A stretch of DNA of 64,000 nt, from contig NC_088794.1 in assembly GCF_011386835.1 (NCBI RefSeq), positions 69,388,434 through 69,452,433 on the forward strand, in the 5' to 3' direction. Positions 22,751 to 34,976 of the stretch are shown piece after piece. Below the pieces are notes generated by a model. The model was not told the origin of the DNA. It saw nothing but the letters and a program-made list of their open reading frames with translations, and did not search any database. Made by a program: the position numbers and the translations under genes. Origin of the DNA: Chrysemys picta bellii (Eukaryota > Chordata > Testudines > Emydidae). Position 1 is the first letter of the stretch, and every line of letters begins with the position of its first letter.

Positions 22751-25700
22751 CACAACTACTTTCATGTCATTATGTCTTCATATTTCCCTGTTGTTTTTCC
22801 CAGTATAGGGACCTTTAGCATTATGTTTTGTGTATATATTATATTAATTAACTTCCTCCAATGCAATAACAAAAACACTTTTAGGACAAAGGTGATAAGC
22901 ATTAACTAAACAAATTTATATAAGAAATTGGCAACACTCATGCCAGGCAAAAAATTAGGCCAAGACTTTGGCACAAATATTATCCTATCCAAACTCATGG
23001 ACTATCCAGAAGTATAAACTGTTAAATTAAACTAGAAAACCTCTTGCTTTTACCATTCAACAATTCTTCATCTTTATATTTCAATATCATTATTCAGCAT
23101 TTGTATCATGCATATCATGCAAAGTTATTCATTAACCTTTTTTCCTTTTGAATGGGAAGTTATGGGGAACATGATAAATGTTGACATTGGAAGTCATCTT
23201 CTCCAAACATGGGTTTTCAGGGAACTTTTGCTCAAAGTTTTAGTACCACAGTTAAATTATTAAAAGACCTTTTCAGTAATTTTACCTGTTGCATTTTTGA
23301 TGGGTACTTTTTATTTTAGGGCCTTGATGATTAATTGTTCCCCAAGAGATTGCTGGGCTAGCTTCAACAGTGAGGGTTGAGGCCTCTATGCAAGCTCAGT
23401 TAGTACTTTCTCTAATGTTTCCCCCAAATACTCCTCACCTGCAAGTTTACATGTACAAGATATCCATTTAAGATGAGTGATGGCTATTCAGGAGTGTAAC
23501 ACCACTTCCTTGTAGCCATCAAGTTGGAATCCAGTTCTCGTCACAGATTACATTAAAGGTTTGACCAGGACAACCCAAGACATCTCACTCTAAGGATACC
23601 TCTAGACAATGAGCCACTTTTTTACTGTAAAGTAGGCTTTCTTTACTAAAGAAATGAAAAGCCTTTAGTCTGAAAGGCTATAGCTGAGACTTTGGACTTG
23701 CTGTGCAATGTATCATCACTCCTATGGTCTATGGCGTCTTTTGGAAAGAAGTCCCCTTCTGAAGGGACGACTGTCTTTGATTGGTGGAGCTACTGGTGCA
23801 CCAAACTTAAGCTCCCCAAATTTAGGAAATTTCTTTGTTTTAAATAAAAATTTAGTTTAACATTTGGCTTAATCAGATGTCCTCACTTGGATCTTATGCT
23901 GTCCTCAAAGGCAGCATCAGCAGGAAGACTTGTATCTAATGTATTTCTTGTAAGCTACTGACCAACAGCCTGTCCAGGAAAAATCCTGTATGCTGGCATG
24001 TGTGTGGGGGGGGCAAGGCGTACTTCTTCCCCAGGATATTTACAGCAGGGAGGTAATACAGTATTCATCCTTGCAGGGGAACCACACGACACAAGGGATA
24101 ATGGCACACACATACCTCAGCTGTGGAAGTAGCTTGCTAGATATCCCTAGGAATCTAAAAGGCTGCCTGTCTTTTCCCCTGGCCTGGTTACTATGGAGGC
24201 AAGCGTCTTCCACTCAGGGCTTTGCTCAGTCAATCGGAATCATTGTGAACATGGGAAATGATTTCTCACTTATCTCCCTGCAATCCCATGATGATGCATC
24301 TTCAGGAGGAACGGAATCCTCTGGCACTTCTGTTCTGGTCAGAAGCTGCCTGAAGTGCTCCTAAGGCTTTAATGTGGAGCCACTCTATGGAGGAAGGGAG
24401 GGAAGAGGGAGGAAGAGGGGGAGACTCCTGCCTTTCAGAATCTGAGCCCCTTTTCCTGACAAAGTAAGGGTCCTTGGACTGAAAGGCATACAGGCTCCAT
24501 TTCCACCAGGCTGCCGCCTGACAGCGCTGCCCAGGAGGCACAGGCTTCTCTACATGTCCAGACATGCTGCAGGGTATAGGAGCATGACAGAGCGCTGTGA
24601 AGGAGAAAAGTCCCAGAAAACGCTTCCTCTCCAAATCACTAACTTGCGAAGTACACACTTGCTTTGGGGAGTCTCTGGGATTTGCAGGACTTATCCCTGA
24701 GAATTCCCTGATTCACAGTGGGAGGACAGAGAGCTTTGGAGGAGCTCTGGTTCTTTGTCCGGGAAGCTGAGCACCCATTTCAGTATCTAAGGGTGGAGGA
24801 CAGTGGATCCTTTCAGGGGTTTTTCCCTCTCCAGCCTCTGGACTGTTGCAGGACTCACCTCCTGAGCTGGCCAGATAGACCCCTCCTCATCCTCAGACTC
24901 TCTCTCCAAACAGAAGTTTCTGACTGGGCTTTTCTGCATTGGAGTCATGACTCTTCAGGACGGGATGGGGACTGAGTATGATCGTCTCAATTTGAGCTCT
25001 GTGCCCTACCAATGCAAGGCTCAGTTAGCTGGCCTCAGGCAGGGCATAATTCACCTTCTGTAAAGCCTGTAAGCGCAGTCCCACATTGGGAACACTGCTT
25101 AGATTTAAGCTGAGTGTCTGCAAGACAGCTATGCCCAAGTGGGGACAGAGGAGTCCACGGGGAGGCACTGCAGCAGCAGATCCAGGTAGTTGAAGTCACC
25201 ATGCTGCTATTTATCCAATTCAGGTAAGAAAGAGGAATATTAGAAGTTGCACCTGCATGAAAATGAATAAAAATAAAGGTTTAAAACTGTGTGGCTTGAA
25301 AGCTTCTCTCTCCCAACAGCAGTTGGTCCAGTAAACGATATTACTTTGTCTCTAAAAATACGTAAGAACTAGAAACTGAATTGCCAATTTGTTCCACTGC
25401 CAAAGGCAGAAAATCTGGTAGCTTGAACTGAAGGACAGAGCTTAGTCCAGGAGCCTCCAGCAATAACATTGCACAGCTGCTGAATTCCACAGGGTTGGGG
25501 GCATTAGTTCATGAGTAATGGATTCAGACCCAAGTTGTGCGACAGAGCAGGCAAATGCTCATGCCACAAAAGGACGTTGTTTGGAGAAACTGATGGACAA
25601 CTGAAAATGGATGCAAACCACTGATCAACCAGTCAGTTGAAGAACAGGGTGCAGCCCCTTCCTCTACCTGAGAATAGAGCGCTTCTCTCTCTACCTTGCA

Positions 25701-27110
25701 GTGTATCATGACCCTCTCCTTGCACCCCCATACAACGGGCACTCTGGATCTTCACTCCCTCCTTCTCCTGCCCCAGAGGCAGGCACTACAATCCTCCCCA
25801 GGGAAACCCCAGCCCTCCCCAATGGCCCGCATTCCCTCACACACCCACTGCATGCCCCCTCCTCCCCCCCCGGGTTCTATTAACCACTTCTCTGCCAGTG
25901 AGGAGCACCACACTAGGAATGGAGCAGGGATTATAAGTACAGTGGGCACATCCAGTGGGACAGGCTATGAGGTAAGGAGGCAGCTGTGACTCTGCACGGG
26001 GCTGGGGACAATTGAAAGGTGGTGGTTCCTCAAGAAGCTAAGTCCTCTGGTACTCAGGGGATTTGGGTCTGCCAGGTGGGCAGCAGCCTTTCAGTGCCCT
26101 GGGGCCCCTGGACTGGTAGCAGTTCCTCAGGTATTGACAGAGCTGCTTTTACAGTGGGAGGCCAGGCAGCCAGAACTAATAGGGAGACACCCAACCCACC
26201 CAGGTAGAGGCCTGGGCCAGGCCCAGCCCAGTACAACAACATTCCCCTCCCAAAGGCATCTGCCTAATCACACTCTACTTCTGGCCAGTTCTGAACCCCA
26301 ATAGCCCTGTGGCCTCCCTTTGGTCAAGGGGCGAAAGGAGTGGGAAAGAAGATATGGCATTTGCTTTGATTGATCCCAAGGAGCGTGCCTTCTCCAGGTC
26401 TACGGGAAAGAGATAATAGCAGGGAGAGGTCTGAACCCTAAAGACAGGGGTCGGGGGGTGGGGGTAGGGGCAGGGAATGATGGGGATGGGTGAAGATCAG
26501 TAGTAGGTGCCTCATCTCCAGTAGAATGTATGGGAACTCCAGCTTGGGTGGCATAAAGAGCACACATGCATGGGTACCCAGTGGGAGACGATAACTCCCA
26601 TAATGGCCACTAGCCATGTTGCCATCAGTTTCCAGGCTAAAGCACCAAAAAAACTGCATCTTCTCACACTTTCTAATCCTTCTTCAACTGTCTATAGGAG
26701 GCATTTTGCAAGTGCCTTTATAGCATAAAGAACGGTGTAGTTTAGATTGGTGCAGGTCCCCCTCAATGTCTGGGGTAGTTGCTGATTTATGTCCCATCGT
26801 AAACAGATTGCCTATCAATCTTGCTTTAACCTACCCTGGGAGTTTGAATACATTTTTCTTCTTTTTCCCCAGTTGTAGGCGTTTGGTTTCCTGTAGTTTT
26901 CCAGGACTAAAACTTTCACAGACGATTACAGTTTGATTTGTGGTGTGCTGTGTGACACCCCCCAACTGGCCCAATTCACACATCTAGCTGAACTGTATAA
27001 GGAGTGAACAGGTGTAAAATGGCTTTATGCCACCTTTGTGGCTCTCGAATACGGGGGCTGATTCAACCCCAGCATAAGTCACCTCAGTGCTGCTCTAACC
27101 TATGCCGAGC
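22751..27110. other. Intergenic stretch without a recognised gene
   Basis: AT-rich to about 23900, then more GC-rich to 26700 with C-rich and G-rich runs (25855-25870, 26450-26475). Several reading frames of 70-120 codons exist but none shows a domain or codon pattern that I can support. A Penelope-like tail fragment lies at 25292-25354. Confidence 0.5.
25292..25354 (+). mobile_element. Penelope-like tail fragment
   Basis: gcttgaaagcttctctctc, cagttggtcca and gatattactttgtctcta match the complement of the arms of the 27130-27283 insertion. About 63 bp, diverged. Confidence 0.55.
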
Positions 27111-27129
27111 TGTCTATAGTTAGAAGATG

Positions 27130-27283
27130 TCTAGTTGTAGCCATGTCAGTCCCAGGCTATTACAGAGACAAGATGGATGAGGTAATATCTTTTATTGGAC
27201 CAACTTCTGTTGGCTCGAAAGCTTGTCTCTCTCACCAATGGAATTTGGTCCACTAAAAGATATTACCTCACCCATCTTGTCTC
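27130..27283 (-). mobile_element. Penelope-like fold-back insertion 2
   Basis: Left arm: gttgtagccatgtcagtccc, then acagagacaagatggatgag, then aggtaatatcttttattgg. Right arm is the inverted repeat of the inner part (ccactaaaagatattacctc then acccatcttgtctc). A 17-bp duplication tctatagttagaagatg flanks it at 27113-27129 and 27284-27300. Confidence 0.72.
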
Positions 27284-27300
27284 TCTATAGTTAGAAGATG

Positions 27301-28860
27301 CTCTTCTAGCAGCCAAGAATAGCTGGAGCCTAGAGATGCAAAATAAATCTTATACAACACATCCATAATTGAGGACTGGTGCTCTTCTCTGTCATGAAGA
27401 TTTTGTGACATTTTTTAAACTGTGGGATCCTGCAAGGGATGGAGAGACCAGAGCTCAGTCATTAGCAGAACCTGAATGTCTGTGCAGCAATTTTGTAGTC
27501 CTGTAGTCCGAGTCCTGCGAGCCCAAGTCAGCTGACATGGGCCAGCCACAGGTTTTTTATTGTAATATAGAGCTACCCTCATTTATTTTGTAAAGAATGA
27601 AATTGTCACTTATTTTAAACTGAAACTTGGACACAAACACTTCATTTTGAAGGGTTCGGTCCTGCACTCAGCTCATTTGAAATCAGGTCTCTTGCTGTGA
27701 TTGCTAAGAAAATGTTTCCCTTCTGGTACACAGCATTTTTACACCTATGTGTCACCAAGGGAATGATCCTGAGGGTGGCTGAACACCCACCACTCAATGA
27801 GGGTTGCAGTTGCTTGGCTCCTTTCAGAGCAGGCTCTCACTGAGGCTAACTACCTTCTTACTCATTTACTGCTAATGCAAATAGTTACTCTCAATAGAAA
27901 ATTATTGAAAATAAGTCACATACAACTTACGGTACAAGTTATCATTTCTAAATGTGAGCAACTAAGCAAATGTGCTTTGTCTGTATTTAGTAGATACGTA
28001 TGGACAGTGGGGAAAATCCTGGACCCATTTAAGTTAATGGTAAAGGTCCTACTGCTTTTAATGAGGCCAGGATTTCACCCAGGTTTGACCCTGCCCCGTT
28101 GAAGTCAATGGACATTTTTGCCATTGATTTTTAATGGAAAGGGGATCAGACTCATATTTAGGCATTCCAACTTAAAGTGACAACCAATAGAAAACATTGA
28201 TTGTAACTTTAAAAACTGCTTTAAAAAAAATTCAACTTCTCCCCCACCCTCCCAAAATGAGAAAGTTCTTTTAAAGGGATTTTCAACAGAATCCATGTCT
28301 TGTTTATATCACCTGCTGAAAATTTCAGTGTGCATCAATTTCTGTTCTTTAGTAGTCACATTTTGGTTGCACATAGCAGCAGTCCAGTAAGCAGCTTGCT
28401 TTCTTTGTGTGTGTGTGTGTGTGTGTGTGATTACAGTGGGGGATCATATGTTGCAAACAATAAATGAGACTTAAAAAAAACTTTTATGAGTATTTTAAAA
28501 AAGTTTCTGTTTATTCCATTGCTAATGAAACAACCGATTTCTGCTGAAATTTATAGCCATTCAATAATCCTATAAAATGATTTTTCTAGGAAGTTACAAG
28601 GCACAGAAGTCACAAAATATAAACAAGGAAAAGTAGACAAACCCCCACCCCCCCCCACACACACAATCCCCATATATATTTTTAGAGGCATGTGAATGAT
28701 TTACAAGAATCTGAATTGCTCTAAAGAGTGGGCAATGGATCTTTTCATATTTGACCCAAGTAATTGAATAAAAGTAGGGCTAGACTGTGCCTTTCAGGCA
28801 AACCCAAAGTAAGAGGCAGTATGACGGTGAATTTCTGCAAGGGACACACCAGGTGGCATT
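27301..28860. other. Intergenic stretch; no gene seen
   Basis: Unique AT-rich sequence with a (TG)n run at 28405-28429, a C-rich run near 28645, and a palindromic-module fragment at about 28015-28135 (ttgaagtcaatgg, ccattgatttttaatgg). Confidence 0.45.
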
Positions 28861-28865
28861 CTGAC

Positions 28866-29160
28866 TCAAGGCTTGTCTACACTTAAAATGCTACAGCATT
28901 ACAGCTGTGCTGCTGCACCTGCGTTACTATAGCATTTCAGTCTAGACACTACCTACGTTGACAGGAGGCATTCTCCCATCAGCATAGGTAATCCACCTCC
29001 CCGAGAAGTGGTAGCTAGGTTGATGGAAGACTTCTTATGATGACCTAGCACAGTCTACATGGAGAATTAAGTTAGTTTTACAGCGCTGCTCAGGGGAGTG
29101 GATTTTTCACACCCGACCAACGTAGTTAAACCGGAGTGCCCATGCACGCGCAGTCTACAC
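28866..29160 (+). mobile_element. Short TIR element, 'gtctacact' family, copy 1
   Basis: Starts ggcttgtctacacttaaaat and ends near cagtctacactg; interior blocks include ccacctccccgaga, gtggtagctaggttga and gtggatttttcacacccg. Two more copies in the same orientation lie at 33895-34197 and 45122-45410. A non-autonomous DNA element; superfamily not certain. Confidence 0.68.
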
Positions 29161-29313
29161 TGTCATTACTACATCCCTTTGTGCATTGTCGTTTACAACC
29201 CCTGGTGTAATCAACCATTTCTATTGATGGGAGAGGGAGCAAGCCCCACTCGTCCCTATTGCTTCTTACATCTTCCCATCATTGGGCACCCGTGAAAGGA
29301 CCAGGTGGATTCA

Positions 29314-30538
29314 GGCCTGGATCCACAAAGGAACTTAGGCATTTCAATGGTCAGCATTGCAAAGACTAACTTTTAGGCACCTAGAAAAATCACTGAAATC
29401 CACAAACCCTGAGTTAGGCGCCTACACTCCCTATAAAAGGCATAAAGAGAGTTAGGCACCTAAGAATGGGATTCACAAAAAACAGCATGCCAGGTGGGGA
29501 GCCACCTAAACTAAGGAGATGTTGAGAAGAGGTGTATGTGTTAAGCCTCATCCCTCTACTAAGTTAGGCAGCTAAGTCTAGGCTGTAGGGCAGTCCTATC
29601 TCTGCTTGTGAGCCAGAGCTGGGTAACCTTCTCCTGGGATCAGGCACTTAAGCCATTTCTTGCAAGAAATACTGATAGAGGTGGGGGTCCTGCCTACCTT
29701 ATAGCTTTTAGCCAGTGATTAGATCATTTGCCCAGCATATGGGAGAGCTGCATTCAATGTCCCTCTCTGTCTGGTGGAGAGAAAGAATTTTAAACGGGGC
29801 TCCCACCTCTTGGAGACATGCCCTAACCACAGGATAGCCTGTTGTGTGACTTCCTCAGTTTCTCCTGTTGAAGCTGCTCTACCTTGTATACATACTTAGT
29901 CACTGGGCCAGAGTGCTAAACTGAGAATGAACCTGGAAATGGGGGCATTCCCTTGGGAGATAGGAGACCCAGAGTCCACTACCTGTGCTCCAATGATTAA
30001 TTATTTTTCCAAAGTGGAACAGCTTCAACAGGAGAGTTTTAGGGAGACCCACATCAGAACAACCCATAGTGATTAAGACACTTACCAGTGTGGTGGGAGA
30101 CCCCCTCTTCAAAAATCCTTTTCTCCAAAAATGCAGATGGGGGCAACTGAACATGGGTCTCCCACATCCCAGGTGAGTGCTCTAACTACTGAGCTAAATG
30201 TTTTAAGGGGGGAGGTGGCATTGCCACCACTTCCTCAGCCGGTGGGACTTTGAATGCACCCCAATTTGGTAGGCATGCTGTTAGTGAGCTAGGCAGGGGA
30301 ACGCCTATCTTAGCCTCATCTGAGGACCCTACTGGGGCATGAGATAGGCATCCAGATGTCTGATGTGAGGTTGTGAGCATGCCCAGAGGCAGGAAGTTAG
30401 GTGCCTAGGGAACTTTTATAAAAAAAATTGAGTTTAGGCACCCAAAGGATTAGGTGGCAGCCAAGCAGGTTTTGTGTACTGCAGTGGTGCCTACATCTGG
30501 GGTATAGGTGCCTAAATCCCTTTGTGGATCTGGATCTT
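29314..30538. mobile_element. 1.2-kb inverted-repeat element with internal tRNA-like modules
   Basis: Ends are inverted: ggcctggatccacaaagg (left) and the complement of cctttgtggatctggatctt (right), each followed by ttaggc motifs. Inside are about five tRNA-like units: plus at 29704-29762, minus at 29798-29843, plus at about 29960-29990 (partial), plus at 30060-30118, and minus at 30142-30197. No open frame of note and no obvious target duplication. Confidence 0.65.
30142..30197 (-). repeat. tRNA-like module (best preserved of the set)
   Basis: On the minus strand box A TAGCTCAGTAGTTAGAGC (30179-30196) is followed by a 5-bp anticodon-type stem CTCAC/GTGGG around the 7-base loop CTGGGAT (30161-30177; central triplet GGG), then a weak box B GTTCAGTTGCC. 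A full acceptor stem is not present, so it is a tRNA-derived repeat and not a tRNA gene. Confidence 0.55.
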
Positions 30539-30599
30539 AAAATTGACTTAGTCAAAGTAGCTTAAGGACATACAAACTTTTTAAAGTGGCCTTTTTAGG

Positions 30600-31142
30600 G
30601 AACTGTATAGCACACAATAATCCTTTTTTTTTTTTAATTATTGCTTAAGGGAATCTTGTAACCTATAAAAAATAGTCCATTTTAATTTTAGTTTGTAGGC
30701 AGAAAGCGTTAGCAAATAGCTTTTATCACTCTGCACACTCAGCCTACATATATCTTTTCCAACTAACCTAAAAACAGTCATGGACTCAATGTCACAGGTT
30801 TTTCATACAAATATATTGTACTGCAGTTTTCCCTTTAACATGAACCACATCCTTTAAATCATTCTAAGTATACATTCACATATTTAAGAGTAATGATTTG
30901 GCTAAAAATATATGTCTATTTCTTATCTGATTGTAGTAATTAACCTATCAACGATAATTTGCTATAAAAGGTACAGTACTAGAAATAAATAGTTCTACAG
31001 TTCAAAGATCTTCAAAGCAGGTTGCCATTTTCAGTCTGTTAAATTTTCTGAAGTCCTTTCAAAGCATGAACTAAATTTACTACACTCAAGAAGATAATTT
31101 GGACCTACATATATATAGTCCCAGTCAAATGAGAAGTTAATT
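30600..31142 (-). other. GAS2: GAS2 3' untranslated region (approximate)
   Basis: AT-rich sequence directly after the GAS2 stop, reading leftward. ATTAAA-type poly(A) signals on the minus strand lie at 30681-30686 and 30633-30638. The true end is not determined. Confidence 0.45.
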
Positions 31143-31361
31143 TCACTTAATCTCCTTCTTGGTTTTGTAATGGGCAGAAACAACCAAGTAATTGTCTGGA
31201 TTCATGTCCTTGATGGTCGGAGACTTGCTCTGGATTGGAGAGGTTTTCCCATCCACCCGAGAGATCTGCATTATTCGGCATGGGTCATGTTTCAGCAAGT
31301 ACCCTGCAAAAGTCTCCCATCCTCCTCCTACACGAACCATCACATGTTTGTTGTGCAGCAT
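31143..31361 (-). CDS. GAS2: GAS2 (growth arrest-specific 2), last coding exon
   Basis: After a strong minus-strand acceptor (polypyrimidine tract, then tttcag at 31362-31367) the exon encodes 72 codons from MLHNKHVMVRVGGGWETF to KKEIK and a TGA stop at 31143-31145. The sequence matches the C-terminus of vertebrate GAS2 almost residue for residue, with small changes such as SAHYKTKKEIK at the end. It contains the second half of the GAR (Gas2-related) microtubule-binding domain and the conserved tail; the upstream calponin-homology domain exons are not in the window. GAS2 links actin and microtubules and is cleaved by caspases in apoptosis in mammals. The exon is phase 0. It faces SVIP tail to tail across about 22 kb, as in other amniotes. 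Confidence 0.95.
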   Translation of the reverse strand: MLHNKHVMVRVGGGWETFAGYLLKHDPCRIMQISRVDGKTSPIQSKSPTIKDMNPDNYLVVSAHYKTKKEIK

Positions 31362-33166
31362 CTGAAATTGCACAAAAGACAAAATCTTGAAGGGCTATCA
31401 TCAAGTTGAAAATCACATTTCTGTTTGAACACGTTGTGCTTACTGTAATTACAAGTAACATCATTTGCAGCCTAGTTTACAACAAGAATGGGAAGACTCA
31501 GTAGCTTCTGGTTTGCACTGCAGGTTTGTGCAAAAAAGTGGGGTATGAGCAGGGGAGACAGAAAAGTAATTGCATGTAAGGAAATGGAGCAGCACCCAGT
31601 TAGATTTTGCATTTTTAAAAAATGTTCACTATATGTTCTTCTAGCCTTACTGCAGGGGGTGATGTTGTTCTTTAGATGTTTATTGATAAGCTCCTTAGTA
31701 AAACTGGATGTTTTTTAGCTGTATTTGTTGAAACCATATTTAGTAACGATGCAGCTTTTGATGTTGTTGTAAAAACTGGCTTCTGATTTATTCTGGAGAA
31801 GGGGCCCTAGCTCTAGAAAGGGTCAACATCCAAAACAATATAATCTGCCCAACGTTGTTAAATGAGATGTGAAGTTAATTTCTTTAATAAAATGAAGCTC
31901 CCTTCAGTGTCAGTGGTATGATTTAGCATTTTTGACACACATTATAATGTACAACAATAACAGATAGAAAGAATAAAGTACTGTGGGTCTAAAAGGAGGA
32001 ACATCTAAAATAATGATGGTAGCCTGAACCAGAAAAAAAGGGCAAGTGAAAATACACATGGAGGTCTGGAGGTATTATAATCATTATTATTAATTTGCAT
32101 TCCTGTTGGGTCCAAATTAACCACACTATTTGTTATGCTTATAATCTGTATTTAGGAGACACTTGGATATTAAAAAATAAACATGTTGCTTGTCAGGACT
32201 CACTTGCATTAACAGAGCTGGGCTGCGAAACTTGAACACTGCCTATCTGCACCATGCTTGTTTCTAATGCTAAGTTATCTGCCCCTTATTTTCATGAACT
32301 AAATATGCATATTTAATCTATTGCACTCTTATAACTGAATTGTTATTATTGTGTGCGTGTGCGTGCGCACAGCATGTGATATAGGTCGCAATCAAGTATT
32401 AAGTGGTGGAACATTGCAATCTTATTTGTTAAAAGTCTTTTCTTTTTTCTGATACACAGTGAGAAATGTGATTCCACCCAAGTAAAATGTAACTTCTCTA
32501 ATGTCTTCAACTGGTAATTTCACACTCACTTCTTTTCATCTCATGTCCTACATCGCATAGTAAAACAAATGGCATCTGGGAATCATAAACCAGCAAGTTC
32601 TATGACAGCCACAGCTTAATTCAGGTAATGAAAGGTGCTTTGATTAATACACGTCACAAAATGGTAGACATCTTTCATCTAGCGTGTAACAAATTAGAAT
32701 TCTGGTTTGTAAGAGCTCCACCTCTGTGAAAATTCCTCAGCATGCTTACATAGTCAATGAGACTTGGATCAATAGCTGTGGTGTGTGTGTGTGTGAATTT
32801 CACCTAAGGGTCCACACTATTTTGAGGAAATAATTGGGATTTTAAGTGCTACAAAGGCCTTCTGCTGGACCTCTGCATAGGGGTACGTTTTACCAAATTT
32901 GTCATTTAAACCAGCAAACAGAATAGCGGGGAGAGGGGAGGGAGGAGGAGAGGAAATCAAGATAATGAAGTGTTACAGTATTAATTAGTTTTTCACACTC
33001 ATAGCCTACAGTAGCTTTTTTTTGGGGGGGGGGCATAATTCCATTTAAAATATATATCATCATATGAAAACCAAAGAACAAGTTGCAAAGATTTCTGAAG
33101 TGTGAAAGACAGGATACCTTTAAACTGAATCAAGCTCTCAGTTTGAATTAGTAGCTGAAGACAGAA

Positions 33167-33407
33167 ATTAGAAAAGGTTGAAATATTTCATTCAAAAATG
33201 TTTTCAATTAAAATGGCCTTTTTTTCTAAACATTTTTCTTTCAACATTTTATGAAAATGAAAAATGAAAAAAAAATAGTTTTCACAAACTGAAAACAATG
33301 AAAAACTTTTCATTTTTCATAGAGAAACAAACAAAAGACATTGAAAATTTTTGAATCAAATCATTTCATTTGAAAATTTTCACTGAAAATACTTAACCTT
33401 TTCTGAT
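33167..33407. repeat. AT-rich MITE-like element
   Basis: Inverted ends attagaaaaggtt (33167-33179) and aaccttttctgat (33395-33407) enclose a very A/T-rich fold made of repeated ttcattttgaaaatttt-type words. Confidence 0.5.
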
Positions 33408-33894
33408 GGGCTCTAATAGAACTAGAATGTTTCCTTATTCTGAGACCTGGGCAACATTTTGGACCTGACTCTGGTCTCCCTTACACTGTTCTTACATTGG
33501 TATAACTGCATTGATTTTGCTCGAGTTACACCTGATTCACACTGATAGAAAGGGGATCAGAATCAAATGATCTGATTTTTATTAAAGTTATTTAAATACC
33601 ATAGATGTGTAAATTGTTGGAGTGGGCTACATGGTCCTGAAACAGAAGTCAGACAAATTTTGTAAAATTCTGTCACACCTGAATACATTTGGAGTTTTTC
33701 TGGATTTATCTAGTTGTGAGATCTGAATCAGGCTCTCAATGTGGATAGGATAATCACAAAAAACCCAAAAGATTTTTATGTAAGGTTGGAGAAACCCCAG
33801 CTCAGACTGTAACCCAGCCTTCCAGAAACTGGATATACAGCTCTGTCTCGTCAGTTCTGTCTATCCTCCTGGGTAAGCGCTCTCTCCCATTGGT

Positions 33895-34197
33895 TATGGC
33901 TACCCTGGAGAGCTTACAGCTGCACATCTTACAGCTGCACCACGCAGTTGCGCCACTGTAAGCTTTCTAGCATGGCCACTCTAAGCTGCCAGGAGAGAGC
34001 TCTCCCAGCAACTTAATTAATCCACCCCCAACAAGCAGCAGTAGCTATGTTGGCGGGAGAAGCTCTCCTGCTCACATAGCGCTGTCCATACTGGTGCTTA
34101 GGTCAGCGTAATGTATGTCACTCAGGTGGGGTGGCTTATTCACACTCCAGAGTGACATAAGTTATACCGACATAAGTGGTAGTGTAGACACAAACCT
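33895..34197 (+). mobile_element. Short TIR element, 'gtctacact' family, copy 2
   Basis: Shares gagagctctcccagca, tagctatgttggcgggaga and the right end gtagtgtagacac with the 28866 and 45122 copies. Its left part is duplicated (agcttacagctgcacatctt acagctgcac). Confidence 0.6.
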
Positions 34198-34864
34198 CTA
34201 AGACATGATCCAAAGCCTCTTGAAGTCAATGGACTTTGCACCTGGTCTTAGTCCCAGACCTGGTTCATTGTACCCTTATATACTACTGTGGGAGAGAGTT
34301 AACTCCTTGTCTGCTGGTGTTCAGGTGCCGCTTCTACCCTTTGTCACATAGTGGCGCTCATTTCAAAAGCAATTAGTATCTGGATTTTTGATTTTGTCAT
34401 ACAAGTTAGAGATGGAAAGTTAGCAAAACATATATTAAGTTCATCCCCCTGCCAATGCAGGATTATTCCCTATAGTGTAATTTATAGTGGGTTTTTTTTT
34501 GTAATCTAACTTTAAATTTTTCAAATGATGCAGCTTCCACCACTTTCCCCTTAGAGACTATCCCACAGACTAATAAAACTCATTGTTGGTAAGTTATTTC
34601 CTGATATTCAGCCTAACGGTACTCTACAGCCTCTTCTTGTCTTTTCCCCAGGCTGCTTTCACTATTTTTGTATTTTATTATAATTTGTTATGACATAGTG
34701 TTAGGCATTTACTACCCATTCTTTCTATATATAAAAATGATGTTTTGTTGCCTCCTAAATGTGTTCATTGTTTTATACTGTGTTCTGCCATGGAAAATTC
34801 CAATAAAACATATATAATCTGTATTATCATCTCATTTACACCAGAGTAACTCTTCTGGCTTCAA

Positions 34865-34976
34865 GCAACAGAGGGTTCTGTGGCACCTTTAAGACTAACA
34901 GAAGTATTGGGAGCATAAGCCACAGAACCCTCTGTTGCTTTTTACAGATTCAGACTAACACCGCTACCCCTCTGAT
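34865..34976 (+). mobile_element. Penelope-like fold-back insertion 3
   Basis: Left inverted arm gcaacagagggttctgtgg pairs with ccacagaaccctctgttgc (34920-34938); the right arm continues to the full end cagactaacaccgctacccc and gatac. The duplication actcttctggcttcaa (34849-34864 and 34977-34992; 14-16 bp allowing for overlap) flanks it. It splits a copy of the dispersed palindromic module (34833-35035). Confidence 0.78.

Noticed and set aside
30142..30197. A functional tRNA gene (anticodon GGG)
   Set aside because: Box A and the anticodon arm are tRNA-like, but there is no matching acceptor stem, box B is weak, and similar decayed units lie next to it.
31170..31409. Plus-strand frame of 79 codons
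   Set aside because: Antisense shadow of the GAS2 exon.
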